Part shown: in pieces, positions 8,873-17,004 of the stretch
Numbering within the stretch: position 1 is the first letter of the stretch
Layout: each line of letters opens with the position of its first letter
Origin: Desulfatibacillum aliphaticivorans DSM 15576
Lineage (GTDB): Bacteria; Desulfobacterota; Desulfobacteria; Desulfobacterales; Desulfatibacillaceae
Reading direction: 5' to 3'
NCBI RefSeq assembly: GCF_000429905.1
Contig: NZ_AUCT01000024.1
Location: 1 to 64,000 of the forward strand
Length of the DNA stretch: 64,000 bases
The notes under the pieces: generated by a model
Database searches by the model: none
What the model was told of the DNA's origin: nothing
Seen by the model: the letters and a program-made list of their open reading frames with translations, nothing else
Position numbers and translations under genes: made by a program

Positions 8873-8910
8873 GGACGGGGGGGCGTGCGGGCTGGCCCGC
8901 GGCCCCGTCC
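8873..8910 (-). promoter_or_regulatory. Strong hairpin between acpP and fabF
   Basis: GGACGGGG pairs with CCCCGTCC, and inside it GCGGGC pairs with GCCCGC around a two-base loop. There is no T-tract, so it is probably not a full terminator. It more likely stabilises the 3' end of acpP mRNA or gives partial termination, which would fit the much higher need for ACP than for FabF. The role is inferred. Confidence 0.5.
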
Positions 8911-8919
8911 TGCGCGTTT

Positions 8920-9150
8920 TTAGGTGTGCGCTTTGATATATTCAATGACGTCTTTGACCTTGAGGATTTTTTCCGCTTCTTCATCGGAGATTTCCAGGTC
9001 AAAGGTTTCTTCCATGCTCATAATCAGTTCAACCAGGTCCAGGGAATCGGCGCCCAGGTCATCCACAAAAGATGCTTCTTCCACAACTTCATCAGGCTCC
9101 ACGCCCAGTTTATCCACGATTATGTTTTTTACTTTTTCTTCCAAAGACAT
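8920..9150 (-). CDS. acpP: Acyl carrier protein
   Basis: A small acidic carrier of fatty acyl chains, 76 aa. The phosphopantetheine attachment site is Ser36 in GADSLDLVE. A longer open frame would start at a TTG three codons upstream, but AGGAGG lies only two bases before that TTG and 10 bases before the ATG at 9150, so the ATG is preferred. It lies between fabG and fabF, the usual order. Confidence 0.96.
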   Translation of the reverse strand: MSLEEKVKNIIVDKLGVEPDEVVEEASFVDDLGADSLDLVELIMSMEETFDLEISDEEAEKILKVKDVIEYIKAHT

Positions 9151-9344
9151 GGTAATCAAACCTCCTTGCTTTCACGGCGCCATTTTTAATGGGACGCCTT
9201 GCGATGGTTTTTTTCCTGCCACTATATCTTTTGCACCGGAAAAATCAAGCATACAACTTATGGCGAATCGCCTTTGCCTGGGTTCCGGGCGCCGGACAGC
9301 GGCTTTAGGGGTTAAATAACGGCTGAAAAACGCCTTTTTCCTTG

Positions 9345-10091
9345 TTACATGTACATCCCGCCGTTCACATGCAGCACCTGGCCGGTGATGTAACGGGAGT
9401 TCTCCGAAGCCAGAAACTCCACGGCCGCCGCAACGTCTTCCGGCTCGCCCATTTTTCCCAAAGGCGTAGCGTCTATAAAAGCCTGCTTAACCTCGTCGGA
9501 AAGTATATCGGTCATCTGGGTGTTGATATACCCGGGCGCCACGGCGTTCACCAATATTCCCCGGGAAGCCAGTTCCTTGGCCACGGCTTTTGTCAGGCCG
9601 ATGACTCCGGCTTTGGAGGCGGCGTAATTGGCCTGGGTGGGATTTCCCATGGCGCCGACTACGGACGAAATATTAATAATCCTGCCCTGCTTTTGCTTCA
9701 TCATGGCCCGGGCGGCCTCCTGAATGCAAAAAAAGGTCCCTTTGAGGTTGATGTCCACCACGAGGTCCCAGTCCTGCTCTTTCATCCGGACGGCGAAGCC
9801 GTCTTTGGTGACGCCCGCGTTATTGACCAATACGTCAATGCGTCCGGCCTCCTGGACCAGGGTCTTGAAAAAGGCTTTCACTTCATCCTTGTCAGCCACA
9901 TTCACTTTAAAGCCTTTGCCTTGGCCGCCCGCCTCGGCGAGAAGTTTTTCCGTCTTTTCCGATTCCGAATCGTCCGGATCGTAATGGCAAAAATAAACGG
10001 ATGCGCCTTGGCCGGCGAAACGCAGGGCGATAGCCCGGCCAATGCCTTGAGAGCCGCCTGTAACGACAACAACTTGGGATTCTGTATCCAT
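9345..10091 (-). CDS. fabG: 3-oxoacyl-ACP reductase
   Basis: An NADPH-dependent short-chain dehydrogenase reducing beta-ketoacyl-ACP. 248 aa with the cofactor motif TGGSQGIGRAIA, NNAG, the catalytic Ser in NISSVVG, and YAASKAG containing the Tyr-Lys pair. The C-terminus ends in ITGQVLHVNGGMYM, as in FabG. It is the first gene of the fab-glyA-rib block. Upstream, instead of fabD/fabH/plsX, there is a 560 bp gap with a mobile-like repeat and then rpmF. Confidence 0.94.
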   Translation of the reverse strand: MDTESQVVVVTGGSQGIGRAIALRFAGQGASVYFCHYDPDDSESEKTEKLLAEAGGQGKGFKVNVADKDEVKAFFKTLVQEAGRIDVLVNNAGVTKDGFAVRMKEQDWDLVVDINLKGTFFCIQEAARAMMKQKQGRIINISSVVGAMGNPTQANYAASKAGVIGLTKAVAKELASRGILVNAVAPGYINTQMTDILSDEVKQAFIDATPLGKMGEPEDVAAAVEFLASENSRYITGQVLHVNGGMYM

Positions 10092-10653
10092 AATCGTCTC
10101 CTACGAGATTAATTGTAACCGTGGAATTGAAGCCAAGAGATGATTAGAGCAACATGTTTTCCGCCTGTCAAGCCGGGTCCAGGCCCTGTGCGCAAATGCG
10201 CGGTGCGAGGGGATGGGGATTCCCGAAACTTTGGCGCGGTTGAATGGCTCGATGAAAAGAGGACGGAGAGAGATGCAGGAGCCGCTGCTTTTTCGGGGCG
10301 CCGCACAAAGGCCGCGAAGCAGGCCCGCCCGCAAAAAAGTGAAAAAGCGCGGAAAAGGCGTTTTTCTGCAGCCGGTTGGCCCCTGGGAGCTACGTTTTGT
10401 GTCGGACATCCGCGCCGTCTCCTTAATTAAATCCCAAAAACGGATTTTGGCAATATAACGATTCAGCGGACCGGGTGAGCTCAAACAAATGGACAGGGCA
10501 GGCGAAAAAAGGGTCATATCTTAATCACTCGATCCTTTGGGCGCGAAGAAAGAGTACAATACGGGCATCGGATGCGCCGGTGGGATTTCCGCCTGACGAA
10601 ACCGCCAGTCAGGCGACGCAAATCATTAAGATATGACCCAACTCAAATGCTTA
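10092..10653. other. Gene-free gap between fabG and rpmF
   Basis: No convincing gene. A 138-codon minus-strand frame (10101-10517) has no recognisable motif, is rich in Arg, Ser and Pro, and has no clear ribosome binding site, so I treat it as chance. The right part holds a 129 bp inverted-repeat element (separate entry). In many Proteobacteria plsX, fabH and fabD occupy this position; here they are absent. Confidence 0.6.
10511..10639. mobile_element. MITE/REP-like inverted-repeat element, 129 bp
   Basis: The ends are a perfect 15 bp terminal inverted repeat, GGGTCATATCTTAAT at the left and its complement at the right. Inside, CGCCTGAC and GTCAGGCG form a second 8 bp hairpin (10590-10615). 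The size, palindromic ends and lack of any coding frame fit a non-autonomous miniature element, perhaps mobilised by a Y1 (REP-associated) transposase encoded elsewhere. That link is inference. Only one copy is seen in this window. Confidence 0.6.
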
Positions 10654-10830
10654 TCAGTCTGTCTCAATCAGAGTGCGGCCTTTGTAGGTTCCGCAGCTCG
10701 GGCAGATATGATGGGGGAGCTTGGGGTCTCCGCACTGAGGGCAGCTAACTACGTTGGGCGCCGTCAGTTTTTGATGGGTGCGGCGTTTGTCGCGTTTGGA
10801 CTTGGATTTTTTATGTTTCGGTAAAGCCAT
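10654..10830 (-). CDS. rpmF: 50S ribosomal protein L32
   Basis: 58 aa, normal for bL32. It begins MALPKHKKSKSKRDKRRTHQ and carries the zinc-binding pairs CPQCG and CPSCG. The open frame extends 13 codons further upstream, but MALPK is the family start. In most bacteria rpmF is followed by plsX-fabH; here the next gene on the strand is fabG after a long gap with an inserted repeat. Confidence 0.96.
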   Translation of the reverse strand: MALPKHKKSKSKRDKRRTHQKLTAPNVVSCPQCGDPKLPHHICPSCGTYKGRTLIETD

Positions 10831-11336
10831 GAGAATTCTCCCGCAATATGTCTTGTGGCCGAAGCGCATCCAGGCGGTTTTTTAACGGGCCTGTTCCTTC
10901 GGCGAAGTTTTTCGACAGCAAGGGCGAGGGCCTCCACGGCCGGTCGCCCGGTAAAGCATGGACATATAAAGCATGCGCCGCGTGGTTGTCAAGCATTTTT
11001 ACGAATCAGCCGTGGGGAGGATTGCGGCTCTTGCCGAAGAATGCTGCGGACGGGTGTGTGAACTTTGTTCGTCCATAAGGGGCCCCCAGGGGGGGATGAT
11101 TCCGGAGTGTCGACGGATTTGCAGGCGTATTTGCGTAATGCTTGTCACAATCAGGTTACGGGACTGATTGTATCTTGACTTTTCTACGCTAGTATTATCT
11201 ACTACTATATTGGACGTATAGCCTAGCTTGACCTGTTAAGCTTTCCAGGGGTATCCTGAAGCACGCGAGGAGAAATTAAGCGTTGCGGCGTCCGGCATGG
11301 CTGGATTTCTAATATCGGTTCGAGGAATGGAAATTA
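10831..11336. other. Intergenic region between divergent rpmF and yggT
   Basis: About 500 bases without a convincing gene. It should hold the rpmF promoter on the minus strand and the yggT promoter on the plus strand. Short frames here lack motifs. The right third is noticeably A/T-rich and contains the candidate promoter given separately. Confidence 0.6.
11175..11203 (+). promoter_or_regulatory. Candidate sigma-70 promoter for the yggT-divIVA-pilT run
   Basis: TTGACT, 17-base spacer, TCTACT, in an A/T-rich stretch about 130 bases upstream of yggT. The -35 matches 5 of 6 and the -10 4 of 6 consensus positions. Pattern match only. Confidence 0.35.
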
Positions 11337-11639
11337 ATGTTTATTATTGGTCACTTCATCAACGCAATAGCCATCGTGGCAGACCTGGCCCTGACCCTTT
11401 ACATGTACATTCTAATCATCGGGGCCTTATTGTCCTGGGTAAATCCCGACCCCTACAACCCAATTGTCCGTTTCATCAACAATGTGACCGAGCCTGTTTT
11501 AAGACATGTCCGGCGCTACTTGCCGGTGAGCTTTTCGGGCATTGATTTTTCGCCTGTGGTCGTAATATTCGTCATCGTCTTTCTCCAGAATTTTTTCGTG
11601 CAAAGCCTCAGGTCCTTGGCCTTCAGGCTCCTGCACTGA
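11337..11639 (+). CDS. YggT family integral membrane protein
   Basis: 100 aa with two hydrophobic segments (about residues 5-30 and 70-90) separated by the conserved SWVNPDPYNPIVRFINNVTEP segment, the hallmark of the YggT family. The role is not settled; family members sit near cell-division and osmotic-stress genes. The next gene is a DivIVA-domain protein, a conserved neighbourhood seen in many bacteria. The ATG at 11337 gives the family N-terminus. Confidence 0.88.
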   Translation: MFIIGHFINAIAIVADLALTLYMYILIIGALLSWVNPDPYNPIVRFINNVTEPVLRHVRRYLPVSFSGIDFSPVVVIFVIVFLQNFFVQSLRSLAFRLLH

Positions 11640-11689
11640 TAAAATGGGTTCTTGCTGACGGACTTGTCATCCATAAGGAGGATGCACTT

Positions 11690-12199
11690 ATGAAGATCAC
11701 CCCCATGGAGATACAGAAGCAGGTGTTCAAACGCAGTCTATGGGGGCTGGATTCCAATCAGGTTGAAAGTTTTTTGGAAACGGTTTCCCTGGCAATGGAG
11801 GAACTGGTTCTGGAAAACCGAGGACTTCAGGAGGCGCAAGCCTTGCTGAAGGCGGAAGTGCGAGGATACAAAGAGCGCGAGGAGGGATTCCGGGAAAGCA
11901 TCCTTCATTCCAAACAGGTTATGGAAGGCATGGAGAAGAACGCCAAAAAGGAAGCGGAGTTGATTGTCTCCCAGGCGGAGATAAAGGCGGAGGACATCAT
12001 CAACCGCGCTCACCAATCCTACGCAAAGGTCAAAGACGACATAACGGAGCTTAAGCGGCAGCGGGCTTTATTGGACGCCCGCATCCGCGGAGTTTTGGCA
12101 GCGCATAAGAAGATTTTGGATATCAACCGGGAAGAGAGCCAGGCCTTGGACTCCAGGGATGACAAAATCGCTGTTTTCAAAAAATCGCAGAGGAGCTAG
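11690..12199 (+). CDS. DivIVA domain-containing protein
   Basis: 169 aa. The N-terminus MKITPMEIQKQVFKRSLWGLDSNQVESFL is the DivIVA membrane-curvature/polar-targeting motif, followed by a long predicted coiled coil (about 30-150) rich in Glu, Lys and Leu. AGGAGG precedes the ATG by about eight bases. It sits between yggT and two PilT-type ATPases with a 3-base gap to the first, suggesting co-expression. A job in placing polar pilus machinery is plausible but inferred. Confidence 0.88.
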   Translation: MKITPMEIQKQVFKRSLWGLDSNQVESFLETVSLAMEELVLENRGLQEAQALLKAEVRGYKEREEGFRESILHSKQVMEGMEKNAKKEAELIVSQAEIKAEDIINRAHQSYAKVKDDITELKRQRALLDARIRGVLAAHKKILDINREESQALDSRDDKIAVFKKSQRS

Positions 12200-12202
12200 A
12201 TA

Positions 12203-13285
12203 ATGGCCAGAATTGATGCGTTTTTCAAATTAATGCATGAGCAGGGCGCTTCGGACCTTCACCTAGTATCGGGGCAGCAGCCTGCCTTACGCATCCGGGG
12301 GGAGATGGAGAGAATCAAGTTTAAGGTCCTGGACAGCGATGACCTGCGATCCATGCTTTATGAAATCACTCCGGAGGAAAAGGTCAAGGTGTTTGAAGAA
12401 ACCGGAGACCTGGACTTTGGGTATGAACTGCCCGGAGTGGCCCGTTACCGCGCCAACTTTTTCATGCAAAAATTCGGCGTGGCGGCGGTTTTTCGCGAAA
12501 TCCCCCAGACCATTCTCACGGCCGAACAGTTAGGCCTGCCCCCTGTCGTGCCCAAGTTGGCCAGCCTCCCCAGGGGCCTTGTGCTGGTCACCGGCCCTAC
12601 AGGATCGGGTAAGTCCACCACCCTGGCTTCCATCGTGGACGTAGCCAACCGTCAGCGCAAGGACCACATCATCACCATTGAAGACCCCATCGAATTCGTG
12701 CACGAGTCCAAAAGCTGCATCGTGAACCACCGGGAAGTGGGCGCGCACACCAAAACTTTTTCCGCGGCGTTGCGCGGCGCCCTGCGCGAGGACCCGGACA
12801 TCATCCTGGTCGGCGAAATGCGCGACCTGGAAACCATCTCCCTGGCCATTGAAGCCGCCTCCACAGGCCACTTGGTGTTTGCAACCCTGCATACCACCAG
12901 CGCCGCCAAAACCGTGGACCGCATCATCGAAGTTTTTCCGGCCACGCAGCAGGACCAGATCCGGTCCACCCTGGCGGACGGACTCAGGGCGGTTCTGGCC
13001 CAAACCCTGTTCAAACGTGTGGATAAAAAAGGCCGCTGTGCGGCCCTGGAAATATTAATTGCTACTCCGGCGGTCAGGAACCTGATTCGTGAAAATAAAA
13101 CCTATCAGATTCCTTCCTCCATCCAGACCGGTAAGAAATACGGTATGCAATTGTTGGACGACGCCATTATGGAACTCATCCACAAAGGAAGAATCGATCC
13201 CGAAGAAGCCTACGCCAAGGCGAACGAGAAAGCAAGGTTCAGACCCTTGCTCAAACATCCGCCGGCGGACTTCACGGAGGCGTAG
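12203..13285 (+). CDS. pilT: PilT-type twitching motility ATPase
   Basis: A hexameric secretion-superfamily ATPase that powers type IV pilus retraction at the inner membrane. 360 aa. After an N-terminal PAS-like region come the Walker A GPTGSGKST (Lys137), the Asp box ITIEDPIEFVH, Walker B LVGEMRDLETI and the His box ATLHTTSAAKTVDRIIEVF. It is followed 36 bases later by a second, divergent PilT/PilU-like ATPase. PilT is preferred over PilB because of the length and absence of the PilB N-terminal domain and Cys cluster. Confidence 0.92.
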   Translation: MARIDAFFKLMHEQGASDLHLVSGQQPALRIRGEMERIKFKVLDSDDLRSMLYEITPEEKVKVFEETGDLDFGYELPGVARYRANFFMQKFGVAAVFREIPQTILTAEQLGLPPVVPKLASLPRGLVLVTGPTGSGKSTTLASIVDVANRQRKDHIITIEDPIEFVHESKSCIVNHREVGAHTKTFSAALRGALREDPDIILVGEMRDLETISLAIEAASTGHLVFATLHTTSAAKTVDRIIEVFPATQQDQIRSTLADGLRAVLAQTLFKRVDKKGRCAALEILIATPAVRNLIRENKTYQIPSSIQTGKKYGMQLLDDAIMELIHKGRIDPEEAYAKANEKARFRPLLKHPPADFTEA

Positions 13286-13321
13286 ACAGATTTTTTTGCA
13301 GGTGAGTGAGGGAGCGTTTTC

Positions 13322-14491
13322 ATGAGAAAACAGGAAATCGACCACATCCTGACGCGGATGCTGGACACCTTTGACAACGTGTCTGACTTGAACATTACTG
13401 CGGGCAGGCCGTTTCAAGTGGAAAGCTCGGGAGTCCTTTCCCCCGTGGATTTAAGTCCGCCGATTCCGGAATTGACCCCCTATCAGACCGAAATTTTCGC
13501 CATGAACCTGATCAACGGGGACCGCCGGCTTTCACGAATACTCATGCGGGACGGCTCGTGCGACTTGTCGTACGAGCTCCCCGGCAAGGCCCGATTCAGG
13601 GTCAACATCTTTTCCCAGCGCGGAGCTTATTCCATCGTCCTTCGTAAGTTGGAGACCAAAATCCCCACATTGGAAGAGTTGAGTCTGCCTTCCGCCTTTA
13701 TGAAGATGTCCCATGAAAAGAACGGCATCGCCCTGGTTACGGGCGCCACAGGCTCCGGTAAGTCAACCTCTCTGGCCGCCGTGCTCAACCAGATCAACGA
13801 AACCCAGGCGGTGCACGTGGTCACCCTGGAAGACCCGGTGGAATTCCAGCATCCCCACAAAAAGGCGACCTTTAACCAGCGGGAAATGGGGACGGATTTC
13901 GAATCCTTCGCCGTGGGCCTGAGAGCCGCCTTGCGCCAGGCGCCCAAGGTGATTCTGGTGGGCGAAATGCGGGACAGGGAAACCGTGGAAATCGGCCTGG
14001 CAGCAGCCGAAACCGGCCACTTGGTGCTTTCCACCATCCACACCGTGGACGCCGGGCACACCATCAACCGCATCCTGGGTATGTTCTCCACGGAAGAGGA
14101 ACAGCAAATCCGCATCCGCCTGGCCGACACCATCCGGTGGGTGGTTTGTCAGAGGCTTTTGCCTAAAGTGGGCGGAGGCCGGGTGGCCGCATTTGAAGCC
14201 ATGGGCTCCAACGTGCGCGTCCGGGACGCCATCCTCCACGGGGAATCGGAAGACAAAACCTTCCACAACATCATCAGCCAGGGCAAGGCCTTTGGCATGA
14301 TCACCTTTGACGATTACATCGTGAGCCTGTACGAGAGGGGTCTGATTACGGAGGAAACGGCCCTCGCCTATTCAAGTCATAAGGACGTTGCGGGGCGCGG
14401 CATCGACTCCGTCAAGAGCGCCCGGGGCGAGACCACCACCGATATCGAAGACCTTCAGGTGGATTTGGAATACGGAAGAAAGGTAAATTGA
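13322..14491 (+). CDS. PilT/PilU-like ATPase, second copy
   Basis: 389 aa, clearly homologous to the preceding ATPase: Walker A GATGSGKST (Lys147), Asp box TLEDPVEFQHPH, Walker B LVGEMRDRETVEI and His box TIHTVDAGHTINRILGMF. It differs in the N-terminal region and has a C-terminal extension after residue ~360. Likely a PilU-like accessory retraction motor. Whether it has PilU or a separate role cannot be decided from sequence. It lies between pilT and a zinc-ribbon protein on the same strand. Confidence 0.88.
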   Translation: MRKQEIDHILTRMLDTFDNVSDLNITAGRPFQVESSGVLSPVDLSPPIPELTPYQTEIFAMNLINGDRRLSRILMRDGSCDLSYELPGKARFRVNIFSQRGAYSIVLRKLETKIPTLEELSLPSAFMKMSHEKNGIALVTGATGSGKSTSLAAVLNQINETQAVHVVTLEDPVEFQHPHKKATFNQREMGTDFESFAVGLRAALRQAPKVILVGEMRDRETVEIGLAAAETGHLVLSTIHTVDAGHTINRILGMFSTEEEQQIRIRLADTIRWVVCQRLLPKVGGGRVAAFEAMGSNVRVRDAILHGESEDKTFHNIISQGKAFGMITFDDYIVSLYERGLITEETALAYSSHKDVAGRGIDSVKSARGETTTDIEDLQVDLEYGRKVN

Positions 14492-14531
14492 ACCTGGGGC
14501 CCGACCGCCCCCGTTCTCCCAGGAGTGGATC

Positions 14532-15227
14532 ATGAATATTACATGTCAGCATTGCCAGGGGCAATTCCGCATCCCGGACGAAAAAGTGCCCAAAGGGCAG
14601 TCTTTTTCCTTGGGATGTCCCAAATGCAAAAAGAAAATCACGGTGAACGCCGAGCAAAGCGGCTCGGCCGCCCCCGCCGCGCCGCCCAAAGGGGCTCAGG
14701 CGCCGCCTCAGAAGGGCAAAACCTCCAAGCTCATGGACGAAATCAGCTCCCGCGGGTATGACGCGGACGACAAGCCCTTCGACTTTCTGGAGGAAGGCGC
14801 ACGCACCGCGCTGCTTTGCGAGCTGGACCCTGTGTACAAGGCGAAAATAAAAGACGCTCTCAACTCCCTGGGGTATCTGGTGACCGAACCCGGCGCCGCC
14901 CGGGAAGCGCTCAAGCAGATGCGCTTTCATGTGTTTGACATCATCGTGCTGAACGAGATGTTCGACACGGACGAGCCGGAAAACAACCATGTCTTGAAAT
15001 TTTTAAGCAGAATGGTAATATCCACCAGGAGAAAGATTTTTGTGGCGCTGGTCTCCAACAATCACAGGACCATGGATAACATGGCCGCGTTCGCAAAAAG
15101 CGTGAACATTACCGTCAATCCCAGCGGCATTGACGACATAGACAAAATCTTAACCCGCGCCATTGCTGAAAACACGCTTTTTTACAAAATTTTTATGCAG
15201 GCCATGGAAGACGCAGGACGAGTATGA
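14532..15227 (+). CDS. Zinc-ribbon protein with receiver-like domain
   Basis: 231 aa. The N-terminus (1-37) is an MJ0042-type zinc ribbon: CQHCQGQFRIPDEKVPKG and CPKCKKKI. A Pro/Ala/Gly-rich linker follows to about residue 65, then a domain resembling a response-regulator receiver (about 90-215). In that domain the usual phospho-Asp position reads FDIIVLNEMF, with Asn where Asp is expected, so it is probably a pseudo-receiver. It overlaps the next small gene by four bases (ATGA). Location next to PilT-type ATPases suggests a regulatory part in the same machinery; that is inference. Confidence 0.72.
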   Translation: MNITCQHCQGQFRIPDEKVPKGQSFSLGCPKCKKKITVNAEQSGSAAPAAPPKGAQAPPQKGKTSKLMDEISSRGYDADDKPFDFLEEGARTALLCELDPVYKAKIKDALNSLGYLVTEPGAAREALKQMRFHVFDIIVLNEMFDTDEPENNHVLKFLSRMVISTRRKIFVALVSNNHRTMDNMAAFAKSVNITVNPSGIDDIDKILTRAIAENTLFYKIFMQAMEDAGRV

Positions 15228-15376
15228 CCGGACAGTACACATGCCAGGATTATCGGGCTGAGATGACCCTTTTGGGCCTGAAGAGACGCCTGAACGATAA
15301 ATCCCTCGGCAAAGAAGAAAAAGAAGCCCTGATTGCAGAAATTAAAAAGATGGAAAAGGCTATGGGAATGGACTGA
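15224..15376 (+). CDS. Small conserved-looking protein (50 aa), unknown function
   Basis: A short frame starting at an ATG that overlaps the previous stop (ATGA), so translational coupling is likely. The product begins MTGQYTCQDYRAEMTLLGL and continues as a charged helix rich in Lys and Glu ending AMGMD. Codon use resembles its neighbours. I believe similar CxDYRxEM-type small proteins occur in sulfate reducers, but I cannot verify that here. Function unknown; a predicted helical, possibly protein-binding peptide. Confidence 0.65.
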   Translation: MTGQYTCQDYRAEMTLLGLKRRLNDKSLGKEEKEALIAEIKKMEKAMGMD

Positions 15377-15400
15377 CCTCCATTCCCGTGTTGAAATATC

Positions 15401-16321
15401 ATGGAACCGCAACGCATTACTCCGGAACTTACCCTGATACCCTTGGATCAACCCACGTTGCGGGGGTTTCATACCTTTATCAGCGCCTGGCTGTACCAGG
15501 GGGACGCCACGTTTTTGGTGGACCCGGGGCCCGCATCAACCGTTCCCCTCTTGGTCCAAACCCTTGAAAAAATGAACGTCACACGCCTGGACGCCTTGCT
15601 CCTGACCCACATCCACATCGATCATGCGGGCGGCGCCGGCGATTTTTCCCGGCGCTTTCCGGATACGCCTGTCGTGTGCCACCCCAAGGCCATTCCGCAC
15701 ATGGCGGACCCGGAGCGCCTGTGGCAGGGCAGTCTGAAAACCCTGGGCGATACGGCCAGGGCTTACGGTCAAATCCAACCGGTCCCGGAAAAAAATCTGG
15801 TCAGTTCCGAGGATTTCGCGGACCTGGGCGTGCAGGTAATCAACACTCCCGGCCACGCGGTTCATCATATCAGCTATCTCAAAGACGACATATTATTTGC
15901 CGGAGAGACCGGAGGGGTTCGGTATGAAGTCCCCGGCAAAGGCGTGTGGATCAGGCCGGCGACGCCTCCCCGGTTTTTGATGGAAATAAGCTGCGGCAGC
16001 ATGGACGCCCTCATGGAAACGCCGCACGATATTTACTGCTACGGCCATTACGGGGCCGTAAAGGGCGCCGGAGCCTCCCTGCTGGCCGCCCACAAGGACC
16101 AGGTCCGGTTGTGGGCTGGGGTTATCGAGCGGGAAATGGCCGTTTCCAGCGAGGACCTGGAAGAACGGTGTCTGAAAAGTCTGCTGGCCCAAGACCCCGG
16201 CCTGAGCCTCCACCCCCACTTGCCCGACGACGTCAGGGAACGGGAAAAAGGGTTCATGTTCAACAGCATCAGAGGGATTGCAGGATATCTTCGCGACCGC
16301 CGGAACGCGGCCGCTCAGTAA
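15401..16321 (+). CDS. MBL-fold metallo-hydrolase
   Basis: 306 aa metallo-beta-lactamase-fold hydrolase with the metal motif THIHIDHAGG (His70, His72, Asp74, His75), a later His in INTPGHAVHHIS and an Asp/Glu-containing FAGETGG segment. The C-terminal ~80 residues are helical, as in the glyoxalase-II-like/RNase-Z-like hydrolases of anaerobes. The substrate cannot be named. No signal peptide. It is 24 bases downstream of the 50-residue gene and 57 upstream of a response regulator. Confidence 0.85.
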   Translation: MEPQRITPELTLIPLDQPTLRGFHTFISAWLYQGDATFLVDPGPASTVPLLVQTLEKMNVTRLDALLLTHIHIDHAGGAGDFSRRFPDTPVVCHPKAIPHMADPERLWQGSLKTLGDTARAYGQIQPVPEKNLVSSEDFADLGVQVINTPGHAVHHISYLKDDILFAGETGGVRYEVPGKGVWIRPATPPRFLMEISCGSMDALMETPHDIYCYGHYGAVKGAGASLLAAHKDQVRLWAGVIEREMAVSSEDLEERCLKSLLAQDPGLSLHPHLPDDVREREKGFMFNSIRGIAGYLRDRRNAAAQ

Positions 16322-16378
16322 CTGACGGCTCGGCGCCGGGCCATGCAAGCAAGGCGCGAAAGCAGGGGGGTGTAAGTC

Positions 16379-16966
16379 ATGCCGAAAAAGTCCATTCTAC
16401 TTGTAGACGATGACGCCTTTGTCCTGCACAGCATCGGCGACTTTTTGGCGGCTTTCGGGTACACCATCACGGCAATCAGCGACCCGGCCCAAGCCCTGGG
16501 CCTTTTGTCCGAGCAAAAGTTCGACCTCATCATCACCGATCTGGTCATGGGCGTGGTGGACGGCATCGCCATCCTGCGCAAGGCGAAAAAAACCTCCCCC
16601 CTGACCCAGGTCCTTATCCTAACCGGATACGGCGACATGTCTTCCATCATCGAAGCCATTCGTCTGGAGGCGGACGATTACCTGCTCAAGCCCTGTGAAA
16701 TGGAGGAAATCCAGTTTAGGGTTGAAAAATGCTTTGAGTCCCAGGAGGAGCAGCGGAAAATCAAGGCTTACGAAAACTACCTGCCGGTATGCGGCGCATG
16801 CAAAAAGGTCTGGGACCGCCAAGGCGGGGCGGACGAAAAAGGCGCCTGGGTTTCGGTGGAGCATTACCTGTACACCAGAGCCAAGATGAACGCCTCGTCC
16901 ACCTATTGCCCGGACTGCTTCGCCCGCGCCCAGGAAAAGCTGGAAAAGGAATTCGAAAACAACTAA
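16379..16966 (+). CDS. Response regulator with C-terminal Cys-rich domain
   Basis: 195 aa. Residues 1-125 form a receiver domain: VDDDAF acidic pocket, phospho-acceptor Asp54 in LIITDLVMG, the Thr in LILTGYGD and Lys in YLLKPCE. The C-terminal ~60 residues carry VCGACKKVWD and, further on, YCPDCF. This two-pair Cys arrangement could bind zinc; a similar tail is, to my knowledge, common on deltaproteobacterial receivers and kinases. There is no DNA-binding domain, so output is probably through protein interaction. Cognate kinase not obvious nearby. Confidence 0.85.
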   Translation: MPKKSILLVDDDAFVLHSIGDFLAAFGYTITAISDPAQALGLLSEQKFDLIITDLVMGVVDGIAILRKAKKTSPLTQVLILTGYGDMSSIIEAIRLEADDYLLKPCEMEEIQFRVEKCFESQEEQRKIKAYENYLPVCGACKKVWDRQGGADEKGAWVSVEHYLYTRAKMNASSTYCPDCFARAQEKLEKEFENN

Positions 16967-17004
16967 CCCCAGGCCTTGAAAACGGAAAAGGGCGAATCTC
17001 CGCC

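Noticed and set aside
10101..10517. 138-codon minus-strand frame upstream of fabG
   Set aside because: Arg/Ser/Pro-rich without motif or ribosome binding site. It ends at the inverted-repeat element and looks like non-coding sequence.
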